From contig OX638130.1 in the NCBI GenBank assembly GCA_951804985.1, positions 108,016,040 to 108,080,039 on the forward strand: a stretch of 64,000 nucleotides of DNA. The letters are read 5' to 3'. A program made the translations under genes and the position numbers. The stretch comes from Dryomyza anilis (lineage: Eukaryota; Arthropoda; Insecta; Diptera; Dryomyzidae). How positions within the stretch are numbered: the first letter of the stretch is position 1; each line of letters opens with the position of its first letter. Below the pieces are notes generated by a model. The model made no database searches, was not told the origin of the DNA, and saw only the letters and a program-made list of their open reading frames with translations. Of this stretch, positions 50,801 through 60,155 are shown piece by piece.

Positions 50801-53800
50801 TCACTATTTCTCAATCGATGTTTGTCCAGCTGATGTGGAAGTATTTAGCCTTCAAGCCTCTCACGGGTGACTCTTCCAAGTAACCACTTTGTGGCAACTT
50901 AAGTGATAGCCACACAATTACCATTAAAGTGTTGGTTGCAAATCATGCGAAATATCATATTTTCCACCCAATTTCCGGGGCGAGGCATAGTTGCCACAAA
51001 TTTCGATCCATTAAAGTGTCGGTTCACCTATTTGGAACGTGAACTGTTATTGAAAATGTGGAACTTGTGTGGATTAAAAATAAAAATAATAAAGATCCTA
51101 CGCAGTGAAATAAGCGTAAATGTTTGTCATTTAATAAAACTGCACATAATGTCAAAAATATGCTAAGGCATAATAATATAGGTCTTTACGCTTTACGAAC
51201 AGATTTTTCGCCAAATTACAACCTAATTTAACAAACGATACAAGTTTTCGGGTTAAAGCTTATATTCTACCCTCCCTAATTTTAACGAATGCAATTTGTG
51301 AACTTTTTTTTTAAAAAAGTGTTTTTTTTAATTTCTTAAATTTACTATTCCGACTGTCCATTTTTACAACCCAACGTTCCATGGACTCATGTAGTGGATA
51401 TAAAAAATATTTTGTGAATAATAAGGTATATTTATACCATTTTAAAGTTAATTAGCTATATTGTAGCCGCGGTAGCTCAGTGGTTAGTGCGTTGGACTGC
51501 GAGCCGAAAGGTCTCCGGTTCAAGCCTGGACTGGGGCTAAAAACATCTTTTCATAGAAACATTTTTTCTATACCGCGCTACCTCTCGTCAGAAAATGGCA
51601 AACCTACGAGAGTAAAAAAAAATTGCCTATGAAAAGCTCTCACCCGCCGTTCGGATTCGGCAATAAACTGTAGGTCCCACTACTTTGAGTACAAATATAA
51701 CACGCACAGCTCAAAATGGTGAGAGAGCTCGGCCTAAGTTCTTATAGAGCTGTAGTGCCAAACTATTATTATTATTAGCTATATTATTTATAGACATGTT
51801 CCTATTAAGTAGATACTTCCTTATATGCATGCAACATATATGGAACACAATACATTTTTTAATTTGCCACTATTTTGCCACGTCATAACAACAATGTTAG
51901 CTCCACCCATTATCGTATATGTTCCATTATTGGAATGTATGACTTATATATCACAGCATTGTGACATAATATTGCATTGTCCCACACATGTTCTTAGCCA
52001 CCGCTTTGAAACTAAATTTATGTTCCATTATCAGAATGTATGACTTATATAACACAGCATTGTGACATATTAGCCACCGCTTTGCAACTAAAAAATACTA
52101 GTTTGCAACGCTGATGTTAGACGTAACTTAAAAGCTACACATTTGCCACAAAAGTTTGTGGCAATTGTCTAGCCGTGGTTACTTGGGCGAGAGACAAGGT
52201 ATTGTTTCTTGCCGACTACACATTCACATCTAAATTCGCTTTCTTCGCGGCAGCTGCATTGCCTCTTCTGGATAGCGGTTGTGTCAGCCTTCTTTATAAA
52301 TGAACTAGAAGACAAGGTGCATATCCGTAAATCGTGGTTCTTAAAACGTTTGCATATGTTTTGTCATCCTGAGTTTCGGTAATCGTGGTAATCGCAAGCA
52401 TAGAAACATTACTACTAAATTATTTGTTAAACAAATACTTCTGTTCTATATTTTTTATAAATTTGTTTTAAAAATATGCCACCTTTTAAGTACACATTTT
52501 ATAACATTTATATAATTTGTATGATTTCTTATAGGAGGCCAAATGTGAATTTAAGAAGATACTCGCAGAAAGTGTGGGACGTATTAAGCAATCCGCACAT
52601 AAACTGGGCAACTCTATTGAGGCGGCTAAACCCTACTACGAATCGCGAATTTATGCGGCGCAGGTGAGTGCAATATTCGTGTTATATAATAACATAAAAT
52701 AATAATTATACAAATATCGCTACACCAGTTAACCAAAGAAACACAACAAGCGGCGGTCAACTATGAGAAGGCAAAATCAATACATGCGGCCGCCAAAGAA
52801 ATGGTATACCTGGCCGAGCAGGGACTGGGGGAGAAGTCTACATTGGATACAGCATGTCAGGAGATGCTGAGTCATGCGGCCAGTATGTTATATATAGTGA
52901 TTTCTTATAAAAAAAGTTATAATTTATTTTCTATCCACAGGCAAAGTGAATCAATCACAGCTGGAAGTAACAGATTCACGCAACTCGCTGAAAATGTGTC
53001 AACTGAAATTGGAATTGGCCAATAATCGTGTGGGCAAATTACAGGGACAGCTGCGGGCGGCAATAAGAGCTTCAAGGTATGATAGATCAAATAGATAAAG
53101 TTTAATTATTTTTAAACAGTTTAATTTTGTAAATATTTTTATTTTTTTAAGAAGTAAAAGGTTTTATTTGTAGCTTATGTTTGGTTGATTTTGTTTTTTT
53201 TATTTTTATTTAGTTACAATATACGACGAAATCTTCTTTTATTGAATGTATTGGCATACGAACATAATTTGCAAAACCCGTAAGTTGAATTTCTTATAAT
53301 TTTGTATTATTAATTTTTATTTTTATATACGTAATAACGTCCAACAATAAGCAGAACTAAAGGAATTGTTTTAAAATTGTTTAATTTTATAGTGATGAAG
53401 TTTTTTTAATGCTTCGTATTTTAAAAACAACATTTTTGTTTGTGTTGTCTGAAAAATGTCTTAAAGGTATCTTTTAAATGTTATCGTTATCCAAATGTTG
53501 TCCGAAATGTTACGGAAATGTTAATTTTTAGTAAAACAAACGATCGTTCGAAGTAAAAGTGACTTAAAGTATCTGCGGCTAAAAAAGTATCTGACTAAAA
53601 GAATAGCGTCGTTTGTGTGAGTCTGAAAAATGTCTTAAAGGTATCTTTTAAATGTTATCGATATCCAAATGTTGTCCAAAATATTACGGAAATGTTAATT
53701 TTTAGTAAAACAAACGATCGTTCGCAGTAAAAGTGACTTAAAGTATCTTCGGCTAAACAAGTATCTCACTAAAAGTATAGATTGGGTAGCTCGGATGGTT

Positions 53801-55767
53801 GGTTCGTTGGACTATGAGTTGCTGGTACGTAAGACTACGTGCCAAAAGGTCCCGGGTCCAATGCCACCAACTGTCTACATCTTTTTCATAGAAAACATAT
53901 TTCTATCCGACGCTACCTCTCGGCAGACAATGGCAAACCTCCGAGAGTAAACTTCGCCCACGAAAAGTTCTTACCCCGCTGTTCGGATTCGGCATTAAAC
54001 TGTAGTTCCTACCACTTTAAGTACAATATATAAGCCTAAGTTTTTTAGGACTATGCGCCAAACTATTCTTTCTATTAAAGTATCTGACAAATTGTCCAAA
54101 TGTGTGTTCTACTTGATTTTAGAAGTAATTAGTCATAAGCAAGTCCCAATAATAAAACTGTTAATGCCTTTTCTCTTTTGCAGACCATACTACGAGACCC
54201 GCGCCAACTACAATGGCCTACTAAAGGCACAAAAGGAGCGCATCAACCAGCTCGAGGGCAAAGTCTCGGAGGCTAAACTCACCTACAACGAGGCGCTAAA
54301 GAACCTCGAACAGATCTCAGAGGAAATACATCGCCAGCGGCAACAACAGAAGAATCTGCTTAATTGCGATGCCGCGTTGACCGTAGCATCAACAGAAACA
54401 GCAGCGACTGCGCAGTCCACACAAAGCTACCGTCATTTTCCCTGCGACATTGAAGCCAGCGAAGAATATTTGGAAATGCCGGACAAATTGAGCACTAATT
54501 CAAGTCCTATACGACAGCGTAAACACGACGCGCACGACTGTCCACATCTGCTGCAGGACTTTGAGGCGGTGCTTACGTTTCCGGAGCGACGCAACGTAAT
54601 GCCAAAGTCGGCCAGCACCAGTGACACTAGTTTCTTGGCACAGGCGCAACTGCACGGTCCCTACGAACTGAAGCCAAGCAGCTTAAGTGGTGCGGGCGGC
54701 TATAATTCATGCGATGCCAGCTCCAGCACCGGCGTCAATGACGGCGACGACATCGAGCAGTGGACCGAGATACGTCTGTCGCACTCGGAGAGCACAAGTT
54801 CCAGCTACTCCAATCAGTCATTACTCAACGATGAGTTGGCGACGAACGCCGTCGGCGATGACGCACGCTCGCATCATAGCTCGTCGTCGTCATCGTCGGA
54901 TGAGCCGCGCCGCAAGGTCACCTGCACTACCATCTTTCAGGACGATCCGATCCACAAGAAGCAGAGCCTCAGTCAGTGGCTGTCGCGCTCGAACAGCTTC
55001 AAGGCGGGCGGCCGTCGTCAGAGTCTCGATCTGCTAATCGATGCAGGCGACAAAATGAAGGACGTATTTACGTTTGGCTTTCAGCGTGTAGGAAAATCAC
55101 TGGAGCGACGCAACAGCGAGTCCGAAATGAGCAGCGATAATGTGAGTGTCGGTGGCGGCGGCAGTGCTGCTGGCGGTGGCGCTACAACAGCATTAACGGC
55201 GACAACAACTACTTCATCGGCGACCTCGGCGGCGGGTGAATTTTTTCTATTCTCAAGGTCAGTAGGTGTGGCGGTGGCCGGCGCTAGCGTTGCCGCTAGT
55301 GACGTGCCCGCCGCCGACGCCAGTAGAGCTTTGCAAAAAAAGACCGGACTCGGCTTGCTTGGCACCCTACAGAATCGTTTTACAAAACTCATTTGAAAAC
55401 ATTTCAAAAACAATCAATTGAAATTCAAAATTTTTGCAAAAATCACCCCCACAGTATATATAAAAAGTATATATAGTATATATAAAAAAATTTAAAATAA
55501 TAAATAAAAATGCACGCACACACACAGTACTTTGGCACAAATTCGAAAACAAAAACAGCTAAAAAAATAGTACAAATTTTATGAGACATTGAAATAAAAC
55601 CAAAAAATCAACAAATTTTCAGGTCATCAGAGCCAAAGGAGCTGCTCACCGATGAGCAGGTTGAGAATTTATTATTGAGCCACAGCGTGGACGAGAACGG
55701 CACCATCGTTGTGGAGGAACTCAAGTCGCCGCTGCAGCAGCAAAAGACTGGCGCAATATTTCTATAA
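44776..55767 (+). CDS. pcs: parcas / SH3BP5-family Rab11 guanine nucleotide exchange factor (whole gene)
   Basis: Coding exons are 44776-44817, 45279-45341, 52535-52663, 52729-52882, 52941-53076, 54184-55257 and 55623-55767, giving about 580 residues with all phases matching. The first ~220 residues form the SH3BP5 coiled-coil domain: VDPRVQVELEKLNTATDNIN, AAKPYYESRIYAAQ, MVYLAEQGLGEKSTLD, QEMLSHAAS, RPYYETRANY and LKNLEQISEEIHRQRQQ parallel the vertebrate family. Family members act as exchange factors for Rab11, and Drosophila Parcas was described as a Btk29A-binding inhibitor; both roles are carried over by homology. The C-terminal half is Ser-rich and probably disordered, with basic-flanked serines (RRQSLDLL, RSNSFK). 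A possible cassette exon and an intron-retained C-terminus are listed separately. Confidence 0.93.
45279..45341 (+). CDS. pcs: pcs exon 2
   Basis: Encodes VELEKLNTATDNINKFEVEL plus D. Acceptor TCTGCAG, donor GAT|GTAAGT. The following intron is 7193 bp and full of repeats. Confidence 0.92.
45760..47935. repeat. AT-rich minisatellite in pcs intron 2
   Basis: About 2.2 kb of imperfect 18-20 bp units of GAATTTTTAGTTAAAAATT. A longer block marked by AAAACTGAATTTTAAATGAA and CAGTTGATAATTG recurs near 46550, 46870 and 47335, showing higher-order duplication. Each unit is partly self-complementary. Confidence 0.9.
47936..49489. other. pcs intron 2, non-repetitive part
   Basis: 48080-48650 is relatively complex and could be regulatory. 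48960-49440 includes a minus-strand 88-codon open frame without a recognised motif that adjoins the RTE remnant and may be its decayed downstream part. Confidence 0.4.
49490..50260 (-). pseudogene. Decayed RTE-type non-LTR retrotransposon, endonuclease region
   Basis: Minus-strand reading gives LRICTWNVWTIYAEGAPG (near 50000), the start of an AP-endonuclease domain, and further on TRNQIDHAFIE, then MDVRSIRGAKIHSDHYLVIA (near 49600), matching the NQIDHvlId...DVRsfRGAd.dSDHyLV signature with the catalytic SDH. An in-frame stop and frameshifts show it is dead. Confidence 0.75.
50230..50870 (-). pseudogene. Second decayed RTE-type endonuclease copy
   Basis: Repeats the 49790-50260 sequence. LRICTWNVWTLFVEGTSG lies near 50640 and, between the copies, LTNEKDDYRRERF and HDIKIVLGDFKAKLDK (about 50260-50370) match the DikIvlGDFNAKvGk motif of RTE/CR1-like endonucleases. 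Multiple stops. Confidence 0.75.
50871..51462. other. pcs intron 2, no element recognised
   Basis: Mixed AT-rich sequence. TTAGCTATATT at 51452-51462 is the left target duplicate of the next SINE. Confidence 0.4.
51463..51774 (+). mobile_element. tRNA-derived SINE, full length, clean target duplication
   Basis: The best-preserved copy: head GCCGCGGTAGCTCAGTGGTT, box B CCGGTTCAAGCCTGG, body CCGCCGTTCGGATTCGGCAA, CGGCCTAAGTTCTTATAG and tail CAAACTATTATTATTATT. TTAGCTATATT occurs at 51452-51462 and 51775-51785. It lies in pcs intron 2 in the sense orientation. Confidence 0.93.
51775..52189. repeat. pcs intron 2 with a local duplicated block
   Basis: ATGTTCCATTAT(T/C)(G)GAATGTATG and CACAGCATTGTGACATA occur twice, near 51918-51968 and 52020-52068, as does AGCCACCGCTTTG. 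Confidence 0.6.
52190..52400 (-). pseudogene. Third RTE endonuclease fragment
   Basis: Repeats TTTCTTGCCGACTACACAT, TTCGCTTTCTTCGCGGCAGC and GTGCATATCCGTAAATCGTG from 49850-50050 with a central deletion. Confidence 0.65.
52535..52663 (+). CDS. pcs: pcs exon 3
   Basis: 43 codons, EAKCEFKKILAESVGRI through AAKPYYESRIYAAQ. Acceptor TTATAG, donor CAG|GTGAGT, phase 0 both sides. Matches the SH3BP5 helix ending in the KPY(Y/W)E motif. Confidence 0.93.
52729..52882 (+). CDS. pcs: pcs exon 4
   Basis: Begins LTKETQQAAVNYEKAK and ends QEMLSHAA plus one base. Acceptor TACACCAG, donor A|GTATGT, phase 1. Confidence 0.92.
52941..53076 (+). CDS. pcs: pcs exon 5
   Basis: Encodes KVNQSQLEVTDSRNSLK through QLRAAIRAS plus two bases. 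Acceptor ATCCACAG, donor AAG|GTATGA. Confidence 0.92.
53214..53279 (+). CDS. pcs: Candidate in-frame cassette exon of pcs
   Basis: A 66-bp stretch preceded by a strong pyrimidine tract and TTTATTTAG and followed by CCC|GTAAGT. Its phases match exon 5 and exon 6, so inclusion adds 22 residues (starting SYNIRRNLLLLNV) with no stop. It would insert just before the RPYYET helix. Transcript support is unknown. Confidence 0.4.
53442..53783. repeat. 181-bp tandem duplication in pcs intron 5
   Basis: TCTGAAAAATGTCTTAAAGG through AAAGTGACTTAAAGTATCT is present twice, starting near 53446 and 53627, with a few substitutions. Each copy ends in two GTATCT words. Confidence 0.88.
53784..54067 (+). mobile_element. 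tRNA-derived SINE in pcs intron 5
   Basis: The head GGGTAGCTCGGATGGTT has an extra segment containing TACGTAAGACTACGTG before box B, then GGTCCCGGGTCCAATGCC, body CCGCTGTTCGGATTCGGCAT and tail CCAAACTATTC. It ends about 115 bp before exon 6. AAAGTAT on both sides may be the target duplication. Confidence 0.85.
54184..55257 (+). CDS. pcs: pcs exon 6
   Basis: Starts in RPYYETRANYNGLLKAQKE and completes the coiled coil at QRQQQKNLLN, then a long Ser/Thr/Gly-rich tail. Acceptor CTTTTGCAG, donor TCAAG|GTCAGT, phase 2. Much more GC-rich than its surroundings. Confidence 0.92.
55258..55396 (+). CDS. pcs: pcs exon 6 read-through: alternative C-terminus
   Basis: If the GTCAGT donor is not used the frame stays open for 45 codons to TGA at 55394-55396, ending KKTGLGLLGTLQNRFTKLI. 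The extension keeps GC-rich, Ala/Val codon use, unlike an intron, then drops to AT-rich right after the stop. It would give a 578-residue form beside the 580-residue spliced form. AATAAA words at 55499 and 55594 could serve it. Confidence 0.5.
55623..55767 (+). CDS. pcs: pcs exon 7 (terminal)
   Basis: Acceptor AATTTTCAG. It encodes SSEPKELLTDEQVENLLL and then VDENGTIVVEELKSPLQQQ, ending at TAA 55765-55767. The phase matches the 55257 donor. Confidence 0.85.
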
Positions 55768-56478
55768 AAAAAGGCAAAGCTACAAATGCAAAACATGCAG
55801 CATGCATAAACATATCAACGACAGGCAGACAGACAGACAGATAATTGCAGCAAAAAGAAGGCTTTAAAAACGGATCCCTGAAACGGGCTCCAAAAACATA
55901 AAATTTAGTTGCTTTCTCAAGACCACGCAATATATAGAAAAAAAAAAGCAATAAGAGTAACATAAACCACACGCTTTAGTTTCTTCATTTAGTTGATGGC
56001 AAAGGAAGAACAGAAGAAGTACGAGGAAAACTTCGAGAAGAACCTAAGAAACTTTGGAACAACTGAAGAAAAACGTGAGCAGCCGAAGAAGTACGAGAAG
56101 TATCGTAATACGAGAAGAACCTAAGAGATTTTGGAACAACCCTAAAAATACTAAAACAATCGTACGAGAACAACCGAAGTATCGTAATACGAGAAGAACC
56201 TAAGAAATTTTGGAACAACCGTAGAAATACTAAAACAATCGCAGAAATTGTGAACTACCGAAGAAAAACCGGAGCAACCAAAGATAACAGCAGCAAGTTA
56301 CATTTTCTTGTAGTCACTTTTACCAAAATTAAAATAGTTCATAGAATTTCTGTCATATGCTAGACTTAAAACTAACTATGGGTTGTTACATGCAGTACAT
56401 ACATAGATGGGGTAGACTTCTGCACAATTTTTGTAAATTTTAGCATTTTGTGCATCGATTTATATAGCATGATGTTTA
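55768..56478. repeat. pcs 3' flank with GAAGAACCTAAGA repeats
   Basis: 55990-56260 contains about three imperfect units of roughly 75 bp with ACGAGAAGAACCTAAGA, TTTGGAACAACC and AATACTAAAACAATCG. GACAGACAGACAGACAG-type sequence is at 55825. It may be 3' UTR. Confidence 0.6.
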
Positions 56479-56720
56479 GGGTGTGTGCGAATTCGACTAA
56501 ATTGCTGACTAAACTAAATTTTGTCTGTAATGCAGTGTTCGACTTTTCAATTTAGCAAATTTTCGAGCAGACTAAATTGAACTAAATTGGAAGACAGCAA
56601 ACAGAGATATGATAATTGATTTATTAGAGACTTTAACAATTACCGGTTACCGAATGGCGGTCGAAAAAAAACTCGTACAATTTAGTTTAGTCAGCAATTT
56701 AGTCGAACTCGCACACACCC
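56479..56720. mobile_element. PIF/Harbinger-like MITE, copy 1
   Basis: The inverted ends GGGTGTGTGCGAATTCGACT and AGTCGAACTCGCACACACCC extend inward to about 45 bp (CTGACTAAACTAAATT). TTA on both sides (56476-56478, 56721-56723) is a 3-bp target duplication of the kind made by PIF/Harbinger elements. Non-coding. Confidence 0.85.
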
Positions 56721-57049
56721 TTAGTAAAATTTTTAATTTATTTCAAAGAGTTTTTTTTTTAGTTTTTAAACATTTTCAGAAAGGTAGAGAATATAAAATT
56801 TGGGTATGTTATATGAAAGAAAAAAAAAGAGTTAACTAAAAGCAATATAGAATATATTAGACAATATTGATCCTCCCACTCCATAACATGCTAAGTCATT
56901 TAACATGTTATACCATTTTTGGATTTTGTATATCTTAAATTATGTTCTGTACAATTTTATTGCCGATCGGTCTCTCGCAAGCAAAGTTATAAGCAAAAAT
57001 GTACTTAACATTCATTTAACTATCTTAAAAACTTATAATTCTAATGGGA

Positions 57050-57208
57050 CTGAGTAGACTTTACTAAATTTGTCGATATTGCAGTGATAAATATTTAATT
57101 TAACAAAATTTCGAACAATCTAAATTGAAGTAAATTATTTTACCGAATTACGGTAATCGGAAAGCGATCGAATGAAAACCCAAAAATTAAACAAACTCTC
57201 ACATACAC
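57050..57208. mobile_element. PIF/Harbinger-like MITE, old diverged copy
   Basis: ACTAAATTTGTCGATATTGC, AATCTAAATTGAAGTAAATT and the end CTCACATACACTAA track the interior and end of copies 1 and 3 at lower identity. It abuts copy 3. Confidence 0.6.
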
Positions 57209-57211
57209 TAA

Positions 57212-57452
57212 GGCTGTGTGCGAATTCGACTAAAGTACTGACTAAACTAAATTTTGTCTGTAATGCAGTGTTCGACTTTTCAATTTAGCACATTTTCGAG
57301 CAGACTAAATTGAACTAAATTGTATGACAGCAAACAGCCATATGATAATCAATTGATTATGGACTTTAATAATTGCCGGTTACCAAATGGCGATCGAATC
57401 AAAAACGTTCAATTTAGTTTAGTCAGCAATTTAGTCGAATTCGCACACACCC
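57212..57452. mobile_element. PIF/Harbinger-like MITE, copy 3
   Basis: Nearly the same as copy 1, with ends GGCTGTGTGCGAATTCGACT and GTCGAATTCGCACACACCC. The flanks are TAA and TTA, so the duplication has mutated or the element inserted beside the older copy. Confidence 0.82.
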
Positions 57453-57623
57453 TTAGTCTATTTAGCAAATTTTTACATGTAAATTAGTGATTTTTTATTT
57501 AATATTCTAAATCAATTATTCATTTATAGTTCTGTCAACATTCTATCAACATTTTTGGGATAAGCAGTAAAACCACACATTTCTAAAGGGTTTTTCAATA
57601 AGAGCGCTACAAATTTTTTTTTA

Positions 57624-57820
57624 AGGGTTTTTCAACAGGAACGCTACAAAAGCAGAGCGACAGGAACAGCAAACGACGCCATATTTCTTGCCGCTGTATA
57701 TCTTTCCATCATGAAATGGCTAACCTTACTGAAGAGAAATGTCAAAAGAGCGGCAAGAAATATGGCGTCGTTTGCTATCCCTGTCGCTCTACTTTTGTAG
57801 TGTCCCATTTGAAAAACCCT
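57624..57820. mobile_element. Palindromic MITE with AGGGTTTTTC ends
   Basis: A 197-bp element with arms of about 70 bp: CAAACGACGCCATATTTCTT opposes AAGAAATATGGCGTCGTTTG. The ends AGGGTTTTTCAA and TTGAAAAACCCT are flanked by TTA on each side. A fragment of another copy end lies at about 57588-57620. Confidence 0.85.
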
Positions 57821-59044
57821 TTATGTATTATAGTTTCCTATAATTACAATAAAATTTAAAGGCTTCTAATGCAAAACTCACATTTTAAGAAATGGAAATG
57901 TCGAAATTTAAAAAATATCTATTTTTTTATCGTTGTTTTAAAAATAGAGTCCACTGTACGAAAATGTTCAACATATTTCATGTACGAAAATGTTCAACAT
58001 ATTTCATGTACGAAAATGTTCAACATATTTCATGATTTTTTAAGGTTATAATTTTTATTAAGGCCATATTAATTCAAATTCTAATTAAACACTTCCACTA
58101 AATTTTTTGTAAAAAAAATTTTTACCCCAAAATAATATCGTCGTTATAGAACTAAAAGTCAACAAATACATTTTTATGAAAATCTTAAATTTCAAGTTTG
58201 TTGGTAATTATTACAAAATGTAGTTAATAGATTTTTAAAGATGAAATATCAATTGATAGATTCACATTTTCTTATCATTTGGTAGAAATATTGAGCTCAA
58301 CGATCCGAAATTGACAGCTCTATAAAAATTTTTGTAAACGAATAATGGGCATTTTGAAAATGTAGTATTTAAACTTTTAAAACTCGTTAACAAAAATATG
58401 CAACACATAAAAGAAAATTAGATACTTAATTAAATGCAATATTTTTTTGTTTTAAGGATTGTAAACTAAACCGATATCCGTTTAAAACCATTTCATTTTT
58501 AAAACCAAAACCTTTATACAAAAAAAATAAAAGATGAACAAACCCAATTTAAACGATTTCAGTTTTATACTAGTTTAAAAATAACACTAGATAACAAATG
58601 GAGGCCTTTTTTATTTATTCAAGATCTTAGTATGATTTCCGATGGGCTTCACGGTCTCAACAATACAAAGGAAATCAGATCAAAAACTTAAATGTGTTAA
58701 AAGTTAGAAGCTCGAGAATTGCCATACATTTGGTTTTCGTAATAACTCAAAAACTTGAGGCAATATGAAAAAACTGTGTATGAGGTCTTGATTAGAATCT
58801 TGTAGTCTATCGGAAAATCATACTAAAATCGCGTATAATTTTTTTGTTTGTGCTGTGTAATTTTTAAAGAAGTATAAACCATTGAAATGTTAAGCCAAAG
58901 ATGTTTTGATTTTAATTAAAAATCTTAACCGTGTCTTAAAACTGGATATTGAAACGTTTCGAATTCGAAACAAAGAAAAAAAAATGAATTCTAACTCATC
59001 AATAATACGAATAGAGATTCGTTTGGTATTTAAAATAATTAAAA
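57821..59044. other. AT-rich intergenic DNA, no gene seen
   Basis: Includes three exact 26-bp copies of a unit starting GTACGAAAATGTTCAACATA at 57957-58034. The remainder is AT-rich; no gene. Confidence 0.55.
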
Positions 59045-59064
59045 TTTACCTGCATAACTTTTTC

Positions 59065-59640
59065 AGGTTTTCAGCACGTTTCCAATTCTTCATCTATTCT
59101 CAAACGTGTCTGTCGTTATTTTGTTTAATGGTCTCTGCTCTGCCAGTCGCATAAATTGACGAATGTGACGCGCAGCCGTTGTTTTGCTGCATCCCACTGC
59201 TGACCTTGAAACATGCGACTCACAACCGTCTGCGCCGGTGCTCCTGTCTTCGCCGGTGCTCCTGTAGGCCAGCGCAGATATTGTTGGACATGTCGCGTAT
59301 TCATTTAGACACTCTTTTAATACTTTTTTTTTTAATTTTGAACACTTTTTACACACTTTTATTTCAATTTTTCTTATCTCATTGCAATTGGTCATTGCAA
59401 CTTTAAACACTTAATTTTTGGCACTTATTTATTTCATTTAACTTATTTAACACTTTTAGAAACACCTTCTTAGCTTTATATTAACTTTTTAATGCATTTT
59501 TGCAAACAATTTATAATTTATAACACAACTTGAACACAATAAACACGAAACAATTTTGAAATTAACTCGAAGCATTTCCGCTGCACCAGAAATTTGACAA
59601 TTGCAAAAGTTCACAATAGGGCATAAGAAGAAGAGGAAGA
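59065..59640 (-). other. Candidate minus-strand leader / first exon
   Basis: Read on the minus strand this has fly-leader character (GTGTTCAAGTTGTGTTATAA, AAAAGTGTTAAATAAG-type words), then a GC-richer stretch with ACAGGAGCACCGGCG repeated, and ends GTTATGCAG|GTAAAT, a plausible donor near 59050. Overlapping open frames of 106 and 58 codons lie in it; neither has a recognisable domain. No downstream exon was found, so it may be non-coding or chance. Confidence 0.3.
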
Positions 59641-59923
59641 ATTTAGTACTGCCAACATTTAGTATTTTCTACTTTTTAAAATAGCACAATTTAAAAATTC
59701 AAATTTACGTCTATTAATTTTATCTAATTTTATTTATAGTTAAAATTTCGCAAACTTATCATGGATTCTATTACGATTTTGGTTGTATTGTGTTTCGGTT
59801 ATAATTTAAAATTGAATAATAAAACGGTTTGAGTAACGATTTCGTTTTGATACTCTAAAAAAAAGTTCATATAAATAAAAGGGATTCATGTCAATCGTGT
59901 AGTAGAAATTTACAGAAAACTAC

Positions 59924-60155
59924 ACACAGAGAAAAATCCTCTTTTGGCAAAAGGTTGAAAAATAAAAAAGCTAGTTGCAACAATCAACTTCATTCGGTTG
60001 GCGCTTGAAATATTAGCCTATAAACACTTAAAACTGTACAAATTGGTTACAGTCCAAACTAAAACTCTTTTAGTTGTGACAGCAGCAACAATCAACTAAG
60101 CGGTTGACCGTATGTTGGCTGGGCAAAGAGTTGGTTGGCGCAACAAATCTCTATT
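59924..60155. mobile_element. MITE family A, copy 2, right end truncated
   Basis: ACACAGA left end, CAACTTCATTCGGTTGGCG and GGGCAAAGAGTTGGTTGGCG as in 2514-2827. It ends at CTCTATT, lacking the final CTGTGT. Confidence 0.75.

Noticed and set aside
54687..55037. 116-residue open frame overlapping pcs exon 6
   Set aside because: A frame shadow of the GC-rich pcs coding sequence.
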